The notes beneath the pieces were generated by a model. The model was not told where the DNA came from. It did not search any database and worked only from the letters and a program-made list of their open reading frames with translations. Shown piece after piece: positions 1 to 8,116 of a stretch of DNA of 35,732 bases. How positions within the stretch are numbered: the first letter of the stretch is position 1; each line of letters starts with the position of its first letter. The stretch is from DATJPD01 sp036394195 (lineage in GTDB: Bacteria > Pseudomonadota > Alphaproteobacteria > CACIAM-22H2): contig DASWFO010000083.1 in the NCBI GenBank assembly GCA_036394195.1, forward strand, positions 1 to 35,732, given 5' to 3'. The position numbers were made by a program, and so were the translations under genes.

Positions 1-970
1 CGTTGAGGAGACCTTGCTGTTGGACCAGGCCCGGTGCGGCGGCCTGCTGCACCGGAATTTCGGCCGCGTACTGCCCCGCCGGATCCTGGATGCCGGCGAG
101 GTTCGTGTAGCTCTGCTGCATGGCGACGATGCGCTCGTCGATCGTCTGTACCGAGGTCTGAGCCGAGCCGAGGACGTTGCGGTCGTTCAGGATCGTGGCT
201 GCGTCGGCATTGGCGATGGTGAGCGCCGCGGACGTGCTCGACCCCGTCCCCGACGCACCGGCCGCGCCCGAGGTCTCGAGCTTGGTGATGTCGAGCTTCG
301 CCATGATCAGCTTGCGCTGATCCTCGACCGGCAGGTTCGCGATCGTCGGCGGCAGATTCAGCGCGGTGATCACGACATTGCGGAACACCGAATCGCCGAG
401 GATGTTGTAGGCGTCCTTGATGTTGCCGATGTTGCGCAGGAAGTAGGCGGCCGAGCGGAGGGCCGGGTTCACATTGCTCAGGTTCTGCTCGTAGCTGTTG
501 GTCGTATATTTGGTGATGACGTCGTTGATGACCGTGGGATCGGAGAAGCTGCTCATCCCGTTCTTCTGGGGGTTGAACTCCTTGGCGAAGAGCTGATAGC
601 GCGGATCGATCAGGCGGTTGGCATACGAGTTCTGATCGCTGAGATTGCTGTTCAGGATCGCCGCGACCTTGCCCGGGTATTGCGCGTCCGCCTGCAGGTT
701 AAAGGCGGTGAGGATGAATTTGAGCAGGGTCGGATCGTGGACCAGCTGGTCGACACTCTTCACCTTGCCGATATTCGCCTTGAAATAGGTGAGGTCGCGC
801 TGGTAGGCCGACGTCTTGGTGTAGTCGGCGATCTTCTGCGGCTCGTTCTGAACATAGGGCTGGAAGCCGGCGAGTGCCCCCGTCGTCGGCGCGCTGCTGC
901 TGACGCTGCCGCCAAGCATCGACAGGGCGACCGAAGCTAAACTGGAACCAAAGGCGCCGATCTCGACCAC
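1..970 (-). CDS. DUF1217 family protein, 3' end cut by window edge
   Basis: The frame is open without a stop from a GTG at 970-968 to base 1 (323 codons seen). The start is set by an AGGAGG ribosome-binding site (976-981 on the plus strand), five bases upstream. The N-terminus (VEIGAFGSSL) and the block VDQLVHDPTLLKFI...ADAQYPGKVA align closely with the neighbouring gene at 1117-3603, so it belongs to the same DUF1217 family. The likeness continues to the window edge (EIPVQQAAAP against EIPIQQAAAP in the neighbour), so the missing part is probably similar too. I see no cysteine and no classical signal peptide. DUF1217 proteins are often linked to flagellar loci in alphaproteobacteria, but their role is not established. 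The AT-rich stretch around 1045-1080 upstream is a plausible promoter region. The plus-strand frame over the same bases is a shadow. Confidence 0.88.
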   Translation of the reverse strand, partial: MVEIGAFGSSLASVALSMLGGSVSSSAPTTGALAGFQPYVQNEPQKIADYTKTSAYQRDLTYFKANIGKVKSVDQLVHDPTLLKFILTAFNLQADAQYPGKVAAILNSNLSDQNSYANRLIDPRYQLFAKEFNPQKNGMSSFSDPTVINDVITKYTTNSYEQNLSNVNPALRSAAYFLRNIGNIKDAYNILGDSVFRNVVITALNLPPTIANLPVEDQRKLIMAKLDITKLETSGAAGASGTGSSTSAALTIANADAATILNDRNVLGSAQTSVQTIDERIVAMQQSYTNLAGIQDPAGQYAAEIPVQQAAAPGLVQQQGLLN

Positions 971-1116
971 GAGGGCCTCCTGACGCCGGCGAGACTGCGG
1001 CCTCCGGACGGAAGCCCCCGACAGCTATTGCCCTCTCTAAGATACGCGTAAAATTTTAAATAATTTATTAAAGTTTGCCTATGGCGTCGCTGCCGCCGTC
1101 GAACCTAAGTTGCTGC

Positions 1117-3603
1117 TTACGCTATGAGATTTAGGCTAGGGCCGGAATTGCCGGTCTGGATCGGCTGAAACAGGGGGATCAGCAGCGCATTGCCGGTCGG
1201 GCTGGTGCCCGCCGCGGCCGCCTGGGCATCGACCAGAGCCAGAAACTTCTTCACGAATTGGACGGCAAAGTCGTTGGCGTGCACCGGCAGCCCCGCGGTG
1301 CCCACCGCGGCCTTCGCCTGCTGCTTCTGCAGATTGGAGATCGCCGCTTTGGTTAGGCCAGTCGCGTTCTGCAGCTGGTTCAGCTCGCCGCTGAGGTGGC
1401 TCAGGATCTGGTTGGCGTTGAACGCGGCGGTGTTGAGCGACGCGAACGCATTCGTCGAACTGGTCAACAGCTGCTGGCTGCCGGTCGAGAGGGTCTGCGT
1501 GACGCCGGAGTTGAAGGTCGATTCCGGCGTGATGTTGATGACCTGCCGGGCGGCGCCGGCGACGACCGTGATCGGCAGAGCCTGATTGACGTCGAGGAGA
1601 TTGGTGCCGTTCGACGCGGCGCCCGTGACGAGGCTCGGCACTTGTAGCGCGAGCGCCGCATATTGGCCGTAGACGGACGAGGCGGGGTCGATCGTGGACG
1701 CCGTCGCGAAATACTGGCTGTCGGTGCCGATCGTCGAGCTGGCACTCTTGAGCGCATTCTGCACGGTCGTGCCGTTGATGACGGTGACGACGTTGTTCGC
1801 GTTGGCGACCGACGACACATCCAGCGTATTCAGCTGATTGAGCACGTTGGTGACGAGATCGGTTCCCTGGCTCTGGATCGTATAGCCGCCGATCACCGTG
1901 TACGAATGGGTCGCGGCACTGCTCAGGAGATTGTCGAGCCCGGTCTGTCCGGTCGTGTTGATGTAGCCGCCGAGCTGACTGATGTAGTCGCTATATTGCT
2001 GGGACAGCGCCGCACTCGGGCCCTGCTGGGCCACCAGCTGGGCGGTCGCCTGGATGGCGCCGATCAGCTGATTGATCTTGGTCAACCGCGAGCCGGCGTC
2101 GGACAGCGACTGGGAGCCGAGATAGATCTGCTGCGTGTTGTAGGTCCCCGCCCATTTGCTGAACGGCGACGACACCGACGACAGCGCGCTGGCGAGGTTG
2201 GAGGCGTCGGTGTTCACCGACGTGCTGGCCGTATTCGCCGCGGTCGAGGCGCTGCTCAGATTCGACGCCGCCGTCGCGAGGTTCGGCGTCGCCTGCGTGA
2301 ACGCGTTCAGCGCCGCCGTCAGCTGCGACTGGAAAGTCGAGGACCCGCCGAGGTTTTGCGGGTTCACGGTGGCCGTGTGCCCGGCCGAATCGTATTGCGT
2401 CGTGATCGCGGAGGCGAGTGAACCGTTGATGAGGTTCTTGGACGTATAGGTAACGCCGCCGGTGTTGTTGTCGAACTGATAGGTGGCACCCGAGATGGTG
2501 CTGGTGATCTGGTTCGCGAGCGTGGTGAATTCGGCCTGAAGCGTGCTGATCGGCGTGGTGTTGTTGGGGTCGCCGGCCTGCGTGACCAGGCTCTGCAGCT
2601 GGGCGATGTCGCCGGTCACCGTGCCCAGCGCCTTCTGCCCAGCCGCCAGCAGGCCCTGCTGCTCGATCAGGATCGGCGCCGCCGCCTGCTGGATGGGGAT
2701 TTCGGACGCGAACGGGCCCGACGGATTCTGGATAGTCGCCAGGCTCGTCTGCGCGTTCTGGATCGCGGTGATCTGGTCGACGACGCTCTGCGCGGATGTC
2801 TGCGCCGCGGTCACGATGGCGGTGGCGTTGCTCAGGTTCTTCAGGTCCGTCTGCGCCGACGACAGCGGATTGGTCGCCGACGACGAGCTGGACGACGACG
2901 AGGACTTGAACGACGCGAGGTTGACATTCGAGTTGATCAGCCGCGCCTGGTCCTGGATGGGCTGCACCGCAATATTGGCCGGCAGACCGGTGACCGTCTC
3001 GACGACCGAGCGCAGCACCGGGTCCGCGAGGATTTGGTAAGCGTTGGTCACGCCGCCGATGTTGCGCAGGAAGTAGGCTGCGTCGCGCAGCGCCGGATTG
3101 TCGGTGGAGGCGATGTTCTGCTCGTAGCTGTTGGTCAAGAACCGGCTCACGACATCGGAGATCACCGAGCTGTTCGAGAACTGCACGAGGCCGTTGGCGT
3201 GGACGTTGAACTCCTGCGCCAGCTGCTGATAGCGCGGATCTATGAGGTTGTTGGCGAACGAGGTGCGATCCGAGAGGTTGCTGTTGAGGACGGCGGCGAC
3301 CTTCGCCGGAAACTGCGCGTCGGCGTCGAGCCCGAACGCCATCGTGAGGAACTTCAGGAGCTTCGGATCGTGAACCAGCTGGTCGACGCTTTTAATCTGC
3401 CCGATATGCGACTGGAAATAGCTCACCGCCTGCGAGACCTGCGTCTGCGTCGCGTACTGCGCGATGTGCGAGTTTTCGTTGGCGAGGAAGGGCTGATAGC
3501 CGGCAAGCGCCGAGATGCTCGGCGACGACGAGGGCAGACTCGTCCCGAACAAAGACAGCAGGCTGCTGTTGAGCGAGCTGTTGAATGTGCCAATGTTGAC
3601 CAT
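1117..3603 (-). CDS. Large DUF1217 family protein, cysteine-free, 828 aa
   Basis: The ATG at 3603 is preferred over one seven codons upstream. It has a GAGGG ribosome-binding site five bases ahead, and its N-terminus (MVNIGTFNSSL) matches the neighbouring paralogue. The DUF1217-like part is about residues 45-235 (VDQLVHDPKLLKFL, NLIDPRYQQLAQEF, RDAAYFLRNIGG). A nine-serine tract follows near residue 243. The remaining ~580 residues are rich in Ser, Thr, Ala, Asn and Gln, with stretches that look like amphipathic helices and a short C-terminal segment with Lys and Phe (FVKKFLALVDAQ). No cysteine occurs in the whole protein and no signal peptide is visible. That composition resembles proteins exported by non-classical routes such as flagellar or type I export, but this is inference. 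The function is unknown. A candidate promoter lies at 3671-3699. Confidence 0.9.
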   Translation of the reverse strand: MVNIGTFNSSLNSSLLSLFGTSLPSSSPSISALAGYQPFLANENSHIAQYATQTQVSQAVSYFQSHIGQIKSVDQLVHDPKLLKFLTMAFGLDADAQFPAKVAAVLNSNLSDRTSFANNLIDPRYQQLAQEFNVHANGLVQFSNSSVISDVVSRFLTNSYEQNIASTDNPALRDAAYFLRNIGGVTNAYQILADPVLRSVVETVTGLPANIAVQPIQDQARLINSNVNLASFKSSSSSSSSSATNPLSSAQTDLKNLSNATAIVTAAQTSAQSVVDQITAIQNAQTSLATIQNPSGPFASEIPIQQAAAPILIEQQGLLAAGQKALGTVTGDIAQLQSLVTQAGDPNNTTPISTLQAEFTTLANQITSTISGATYQFDNNTGGVTYTSKNLINGSLASAITTQYDSAGHTATVNPQNLGGSSTFQSQLTAALNAFTQATPNLATAASNLSSASTAANTASTSVNTDASNLASALSSVSSPFSKWAGTYNTQQIYLGSQSLSDAGSRLTKINQLIGAIQATAQLVAQQGPSAALSQQYSDYISQLGGYINTTGQTGLDNLLSSAATHSYTVIGGYTIQSQGTDLVTNVLNQLNTLDVSSVANANNVVTVINGTTVQNALKSASSTIGTDSQYFATASTIDPASSVYGQYAALALQVPSLVTGAASNGTNLLDVNQALPITVVAGAARQVINITPESTFNSGVTQTLSTGSQQLLTSSTNAFASLNTAAFNANQILSHLSGELNQLQNATGLTKAAISNLQKQQAKAAVGTAGLPVHANDFAVQFVKKFLALVDAQAAAAGTSPTGNALLIPLFQPIQTGNSGPSLNLIA
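2878..2904 (-). repeat. Poly-serine codon tract
   Basis: Nine consecutive serine codons, mostly TCG with two TCC and one AGC, separate the DUF1217-like N-terminal part of the large protein from its low-complexity remainder. It reads as a flexible linker. The near-identical TCG triplets could vary in number by slippage, but there is no direct sign of that here. Confidence 0.75.
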
Positions 3604-3670
3604 TCTGGCCCTCACACGCGGCATTCGCCGCCAGCTCCCAAAATTCTGTGGAAGCCTTCAAACCGCATTG

Positions 3671-3699
3671 ATCATAGCACAGAGCGCGCGTAGTGCAAA
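3671..3699 (-). promoter_or_regulatory. Candidate sigma70-type promoter for the large DUF1217 gene
   Basis: On the minus strand TTTGCA (3699-3694) and TATGAT (3676-3671) are separated by 17 bases. The -10 box differs from consensus at one base and the -35 at two. It lies about 70 bases upstream of the ATG at 3603. This is pattern matching only. Confidence 0.45.
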
Positions 3700-3771
3700 A
3701 TGCCGCGGAACGCTTTCCCTACAATTTTAGCAAATCGCGCCAAGCCGGAGGCGTGGGATCCGGCCCCGACT

Positions 3772-4077
3772 TTAGTGTGTGGGCTCCGCCCCCATGACCT
3801 TCGATTCGGTCTGGCCCGCTTTGGCATTCTTGCCTTTGTCCTTCCCGGACAGGGTGGGCGGCATGTAGATCGAGCCGACATTCGGCTTGCCCGGACCGGC
3901 GTGCACGGCAAGGGGGTTCCTTGCGTTCAACAGCACCGCGTCGGGATTGGTCTGCGTGTCGACGGGCGGCGGCGCGCTGTTGCCGTGCTCCTGGGCCCAG
4001 GCGCCGGCGGGCAGCGTCGCCACCAACGCCGTGGCGACGATCATTCCGCAACTGCGAAGGACTGACCAATTGGTCAT
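3772..4077 (-). CDS. Small exported hypothetical protein, 101 aa
   Basis: The protein starts with a clear Sec signal peptide: a short positive/polar start, a hydrophobic core (MIVATALVATLPAGA) and an AWA cleavage site before QEHGN at about residue 29. The mature part of ~72 residues is hydrophilic, rich in Pro, Gly and Lys, and has no cysteine or recognisable domain. A GGGAG motif nine bases upstream of the ATG can serve as ribosome-binding site. It stands alone between the DUF1217 gene and the divergent dedA-like gene. I do not recognise a family and propose no function beyond export to the periplasm or beyond. Confidence 0.72.
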   Translation of the reverse strand: MTNWSVLRSCGMIVATALVATLPAGAWAQEHGNSAPPPVDTQTNPDAVLLNARNPLAVHAGPGKPNVGSIYMPPTLSGKDKGKNAKAGQTESKVMGAEPTH

Positions 4078-4251
4078 GACGTGCCGCTCCCGATTAAATC
4101 CACATTAAGCTGTTCGTAACGCCGCTTTGGCAGGCTAGATAATCAGCACGATAGCGTGAATTTGTCGTGAATCTGTTGAACGCGACGCGGTCCGTGTTAG
4201 TGTCCGCACGTCGCATAATCGGGTCAAGCGCTTTCACCTAACGGTCCATCG

Positions 4252-4878
4252 GTGCAGCATATACATCAACTCGTTAACGATTATGGAGCGTGGATCTACG
4301 CGCTCATCTTCTTATGGACTTTCTTCGAGGGTGAAACTTTCGTCCTGTTTGCCGGTCTCGCCGCCAGCAAGGGTTATCTCGATCTCGGCGGCGTTTTCTT
4401 TGCCGCGTGGCTCGGCAGCTTTGCCGGGGATCAGCTCTATTTCTGGATTGGCCGCCGCTGGGGTACCGCGCTTCTCCTCCGCGTCCCGCGCTGGCGGCCG
4501 AGTGTCGAGCGGGCGCTCGACTGGCTGCGCCGCTACGACACTGGCTTCATCCTCAGCTTCCGCTTCGTTTACGGCATCCGGAACTTCGCTTCGTTCGCGA
4601 TGGGGATGAGCGGCTTGGCGCCGGCGCGCTTCGCGTCCTTGAATCTGGCGGCGGCGTTCGTGTGGGCGGCCTCGTTCACCGGCTTCGGTTTCCTGTTCGG
4701 CCACGTGTTCAAGCACATGCTGGGCGATGTCGCCCAGATCTTCAGTTTTGTGATGCTGGGCGTGTTCATCGCCGGCTTCACCGTCGCTGGCATCCTGAGC
4801 CGGCGCCATCGTCGGCGCTCGCCTATGCGCACCGCCGTACCGCCGACCCCGGCCCCGGCCCCGACGACGACCGAATAG
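4252..4878 (+). CDS. DedA family (SNARE-associated/VTT) inner-membrane protein
   Basis: The 208-aa protein has the order and spacing of DedA proteins: an early acidic motif (FFEGETFVLFAG, residues ~24-35), the GD..YFWIGRRWG motif (~60-72), the arginine-rich motif SFRFVYGIRNFASF (~103-116), then hydrophobic segments and a basic, Pro-rich cytoplasmic tail. DedA/VTT proteins are inner-membrane proteins involved in lipid flipping (undecaprenyl phosphate or phosphatidylethanolamine in characterised members), proton motive force and drug or pH tolerance. The start is GTG at 4252, because no upstream ATG is in frame. The gene is divergent from the small exported protein and convergent with tusA. Assignment to the family is firm, substrate unknown. 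Confidence 0.9.
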   Translation: MQHIHQLVNDYGAWIYALIFLWTFFEGETFVLFAGLAASKGYLDLGGVFFAAWLGSFAGDQLYFWIGRRWGTALLLRVPRWRPSVERALDWLRRYDTGFILSFRFVYGIRNFASFAMGMSGLAPARFASLNLAAAFVWAASFTGFGFLFGHVFKHMLGDVAQIFSFVMLGVFIAGFTVAGILSRRHRRRSPMRTAVPPTPAPAPTTTE

Positions 4879-4908
4879 CGCGCCGGCACTCCGGACGCGT
4901 TCCGGCGG

Positions 4909-5148
4909 TTAGCCGACCTTCCGAATATTGAAGGTAAAAACCCCGCCGTCCTCTTTCCACTCGATCAGCTGATGTCCGGTGGCCCGGCAAAACGCCTCGA
5001 AATCCTTTGGCGTTCCGGGATCGGTGGCGAGGATCTGCAGGATCCCGTCGGGCGGCACGTCCTTGATGGCTTTTTTCGCGCGCAGCACCGGCAGCGGACA
5101 GTTCAGACCCTTGGTATCAAGGACTGTTGTGCTCATCGCGGCGACCAT
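4909..5148 (-). CDS. tusA: TusA family sulfurtransferase / sulfur carrier
   Basis: A 79-aa protein with the TusA signature LDTKGLNCPLPVLRAKKAI. The CPLP cysteine (residue 17) is the persulfide carrier, and the rest fits the compact TusA beta-alpha-beta-alpha fold. TusA proteins pass sulfane sulfur between donors and acceptors in tRNA thiolation, molybdenum cofactor synthesis or cytoplasmic sulfur oxidation. A second ATG four codons in (5136) would give a 75-aa protein starting MSTTVLDTKG, which is nearer the usual TusA start. Neither site has a strong ribosome-binding site. The gene is divergent from the YeeE/YedE transporter, with about 100 bases between them. A transporter plus TusA-like partner is a known pairing for thiosulfate uptake. 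Confidence 0.92.
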   Translation of the reverse strand: MVAAMSTTVLDTKGLNCPLPVLRAKKAIKDVPPDGILQILATDPGTPKDFEAFCRATGHQLIEWKEDGGVFTFNIRKVG

Positions 5149-5246
5149 GAATCTGGGGACGGGTGGTTGACGGCGCGACCTTAACGCTTGTGAGTCGCGG
5201 GCGGCAAGCCATATATTAGAGAGTCAAGATATAACACTGCGGTCGC

Positions 5247-6350
5247 ATGTTCGACTTTCCCGTCAATACGTTGATCGGCACCCTGGGCTTGTTCGCCGGG
5301 GTGGCATTCGGCGTCACCGCCCAGCGCACGAATTTTTGTGCGATGGGTGCCATCTCCGACATGGTCAACCTGCAGGACTACCGTCGGTTCCGCGCCTGGC
5401 TGCTGGCGATCGCCGTGGCCATCGCGGGTAGCCAAGCCCTCCACATCGGCGGCGTCATCGATCTCCAACGCTCCATCTACCTCACGCCAAGCTTGGGCTG
5501 GTTGGGCGCCGTGCTCGGCGGCGCGCTGTTCGGCTTCGGCATGACTCTCGCCGGGGGCTGCGGCAGCAAGACATTGGTGCGGCTGGGCAGCGGCAATCTG
5601 AAATCGCTGGTCGTGGCGCTGGTGCTGGGCGTGTTCGCGTATATGACCCTGCGCGGCCTGATCGCCGTGGCGCGGACGGCGGTGATCGAGGCGACCAATC
5701 TGGACCTGACGCGCGCCGGCCTGCGCAGCCAGGGTCTTCCTGACATGCTGTCGGCGGTGACCGGCCTCCCCGCGAGCGGGTTGCGCCTCGGGCTGGCGGC
5801 GGTCGTGGTCCTGGGTCTCCTCGTCTATTGCTTCAAGGACCGATCGTTCCGGCGCAGTCCAGCCGATCTTGCCGGCGGCCTGATCATCGGGCTGCTGATA
5901 CCGGTCGCCTGGGTGATCACCGGCGTGATCGGCGACGATCCCTTCTCGCCGACACCGCTGGCCTCGTTCACGTTCGTGGCGCCCTTCGGCGACAGCCTGA
6001 TGTACGTGATGGCGTTCACCGGGGCGACGATCAATTTTGGCATCGCGTCCTTGGCCGGCGTGGTCGGCGGCTCCTTCATTGCCGCGACCGCGACCAATTC
6101 CTTCCGCTTCGAAGGGTTCACCCACACCAACGATCTGCTGCGCCATCTGGGCGGCGGCGCCTTGATGGGGACCGGCGGCGTCCTGGCGCTCGGCTGCACC
6201 ATCGGCCAGGGCGTGACCGGCCTCTCGACGCTGGCGGCGAACTCGGTGCTGGCCTTCCTGTCGATCCTCGGCGGCGGTGTCTACGGGCTGAAATACCTCG
6301 AGGAGGGAACGCTCGGCGGCGCCTTGCGCGCGATGCTGGCGAAAAGCTAG
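5247..6350 (+). CDS. YeeE/YedE family sulfur-compound transporter (TsuA-like)
   Basis: A 367-aa polytopic membrane protein made of two related halves. Three cysteines sit in the positions expected for the family: C31 in QRTNFCAMG, C105 in LAGGCGSKT, and C317 in LGCTIGQG. In the characterised thiosulfate transporter TsuA, three conserved cysteines along the path relay thiosulfate, so thiosulfate or a related sulfane compound is the likely substrate. About nine to eleven hydrophobic segments can be counted. It is divergent from tusA and overlaps the convergent hydrolase gene by four bases (CTAG at 6347-6350), with both stops formed by that palindrome. The link to sulfur metabolism agrees with the sox and fcc genes downstream. 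Confidence 0.9.
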   Translation: MFDFPVNTLIGTLGLFAGVAFGVTAQRTNFCAMGAISDMVNLQDYRRFRAWLLAIAVAIAGSQALHIGGVIDLQRSIYLTPSLGWLGAVLGGALFGFGMTLAGGCGSKTLVRLGSGNLKSLVVALVLGVFAYMTLRGLIAVARTAVIEATNLDLTRAGLRSQGLPDMLSAVTGLPASGLRLGLAAVVVLGLLVYCFKDRSFRRSPADLAGGLIIGLLIPVAWVITGVIGDDPFSPTPLASFTFVAPFGDSLMYVMAFTGATINFGIASLAGVVGGSFIAATATNSFRFEGFTHTNDLLRHLGGGALMGTGGVLALGCTIGQGVTGLSTLAANSVLAFLSILGGGVYGLKYLEEGTLGGALRAMLAKS

Positions 6351-7657
6351 CCCTTCAGCCACTCCGCGATCAGCGCGGCGGCATCTTCGTTGTAAATGTC
6401 GCGGAAGAAGTGATCGGCCCCTTCGATCGTGCGGACCTTGATTTCGCCGCGACCTTTCGCCGCCGGTCTGGCCAGCGGTATGACGGCCGGGCCGAGATCG
6501 GGCACCACCTCATCGGCGCCGGCGACGATGACGAGCGTGCGCACCGCCACCCGGGGAAGGACCGATGGCGTGTTGCGGAGCGGCGAGGGCGTATACCAGC
6601 CGACGACGCTCTCGGCAGTCGCGGTGGCGTTCGGACAGGAGAGGAAGCCGATGCCATCGATCTTCTCGACGCCCTGCCCGGCCTGAACCAGCGCCCGCGC
6701 CTTATCCAGGATCGGCGGCAGGTCCGCGTCGTACCGCGCCCTGTAAGCTTCGGCGACGCGGCCGAACTCGAACGTCGCCGGCGCCAGCAGGATCAGTCCG
6801 CTCACCGACGGGTCGCGGCGCTCGACGCCGAACACCGCCACCTGGTTCCCGCCCTGACTGTGACCGATCAGCGCGATGTCCGTGGCCCCGTTGTTCTTGA
6901 GCCAACCGATCCAGGCATCGATCTCGTCCAAGGCATCATAAGGGCGGTGCGTCTGCAGCTTGCCGCAGTCGAAAAAGCCCGTCCGCCGGTCCTGCCCGAG
7001 GCTCAAGGTAATGGCGAGGCTGGAGACGGCGTGCGCGGCGAGGTTTTTTTGCAGGATGGCGATTGTCTCCATGCCGCTATGCGCCAGCATTCCATGGACG
7101 ATGAGGGCAATCCCGTCCTCCGGGCCTTTGCCGTCGGCGAGTTCGAGATTCCCCAGCAGCATCAGGCCGTGATACCGCGTGCTCACCTCTTCCGCGTGGG
7201 CCGGGGCTGCGAGCCAGAGCGCTCCCAATAGCGCCAGCACGGCGCCGAGGCGTTTGAACGCCGAAGCCTCGCCGGTGGCGATCTTGGGAACGACCAGCGC
7301 ATAGAGCTCGCCCGCGGCGTCGGCGAGCGCCACCAGCCGTGCCTGGGTCCCGGCGTCGTTCGGGCTCGCCGCAATCACGCCCTCGAGCCGGACGATCTCG
7401 CGACAGATCTCCATACCCGCGGCCAGCGACGGCTGGCACTGCACCGCCTGCTGGACAAGTCCGGCGAGAGACTCTTCCGCCGGTGCTGGAACGCCGCGCC
7501 CGTGGGCCCAGTGCCGCAGCACGTCCTGAGCGAGCTGGCGCAGCTCGGCGGCGATCGGGACCGGCTCGCCCGGAGCAAAGAGGCCGAGAGTTGTCTTGAG
7601 CAGCTCGATCCGCTCCGCGATCTCCGGCAGAGCTTGTGGTTGTCCAGCCGCTGTCAT
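6347..7657 (-). CDS. Alpha/beta hydrolase with cytoplasmic N-terminal domain and internal membrane anchor
   Basis: The 436-aa product has three parts. Residues 1-135 are a helical, soluble-looking segment of unknown family. Residues 137-152 (VLALLGALWLAA preceded by FKRLG) form one hydrophobic helix, followed by PAHA|EE, which looks exactly like a signal-peptide end. Residues 160-436 are an alpha/beta hydrolase with oxyanion region IVHGM, nucleophile elbow GHSQGG (Ser267), an acidic residue in GADEVVPD and histidine in GADHFF. The likely topology is N-terminus in the cytoplasm and hydrolase in the periplasm. No good internal start codon exists ahead of the hydrophobic helix, so one gene is preferred over two. 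Its ATG overlaps the stop of the preceding gene (ATGA), so it is translationally coupled. Substrate unknown. Confidence 0.85.
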   Translation of the reverse strand: MTAAGQPQALPEIAERIELLKTTLGLFAPGEPVPIAAELRQLAQDVLRHWAHGRGVPAPAEESLAGLVQQAVQCQPSLAAGMEICREIVRLEGVIAASPNDAGTQARLVALADAAGELYALVVPKIATGEASAFKRLGAVLALLGALWLAAPAHAEEVSTRYHGLMLLGNLELADGKGPEDGIALIVHGMLAHSGMETIAILQKNLAAHAVSSLAITLSLGQDRRTGFFDCGKLQTHRPYDALDEIDAWIGWLKNNGATDIALIGHSQGGNQVAVFGVERRDPSVSGLILLAPATFEFGRVAEAYRARYDADLPPILDKARALVQAGQGVEKIDGIGFLSCPNATATAESVVGWYTPSPLRNTPSVLPRVAVRTLVIVAGADEVVPDLGPAVIPLARPAAKGRGEIKVRTIEGADHFFRDIYNEDAAALIAEWLKG

Positions 7658-8091
7658 GGCGCGCCCGCGGGCGGAGCGGCGGCAGCGGCCTTGTCGCGCG
7701 CTTCGAGCACGAACCCGATGCGCCGCGGCTCGCTGTTCTCCTCGCGCTTGGGCATGGCGATGAGCAGGACATTGAGCTGCGAGATGTTCTGAATGAGCTT
7801 CATGCGGTGTCCGGCCTCGTCGAGGCCGTCGAAGGTGACGATATCCGGGTTCCAGTAGCCCATGTCGATGATGTGGAACTGGACGGCGGCGCCGAACGAG
7901 ACCATGCGCGCGCCGAGCTCGTGATCATGATCGAGATTGGCCTCGAACTCACGGATATAAGCGACCAGGCGGTAGAACAGGTCCTCGGCATGGCGCCCGG
8001 CGGCGGCACCCTCGCCCGGGCGCGGCTCCAGCCGCTCGGCCTGGCGCACGATTTGCCGTCCCGCGGCCGGAGATGGTGGACGATCGGTCAT
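7654..8091 (-). CDS. Conserved uncharacterised protein, 145 aa (possibly DUF6173)
   Basis: The central part (residues ~35-125) is a well-ordered soluble domain with conserved-looking blocks (YIREFEANLDHDHELG, FHIIDMGYWNPDIVTFDG, LNVLLIAMPK). The ends are Ala/Pro-rich and probably disordered. It resembles the family I remember as DUF6173, but I cannot confirm this. There is no signal peptide, so it should be cytoplasmic. It sits 25 bases after the amidohydrolase gene and shares ATGA with the downstream hydrolase gene, so the three are almost certainly one operon. Being cytoplasmic, it could interact with the N-terminal domain of the anchored hydrolase; that is inference. Confidence 0.82.
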   Translation of the reverse strand: MTDRPPSPAAGRQIVRQAERLEPRPGEGAAAGRHAEDLFYRLVAYIREFEANLDHDHELGARMVSFGAAVQFHIIDMGYWNPDIVTFDGLDEAGHRMKLIQNISQLNVLLIAMPKREENSEPRRIGFVLEARDKAAAAAPPAGAP

Positions 8092-8116
8092 GACAGCACC
8101 CGTGAGACCGCTCGTC

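Noticed and set aside
14..940. Plus-strand 308-codon frame at the left edge
   Set aside because: The opposite strand encodes a DUF1217 protein with ribosome-binding site and paralogue similarity; the plus frame has no recognisable product.
5181..6362. Minus-strand 393-codon frame
   Set aside because: Antisense shadow of the YeeE/YedE transporter, composed largely of His, Gln, Arg and Ala.
5828..7231. Plus-strand 467-codon frame spanning two convergent genes
   Set aside because: It crosses the YeeE/YedE 3' end and the hydrolase gene in a different frame; composition is shadow-like.
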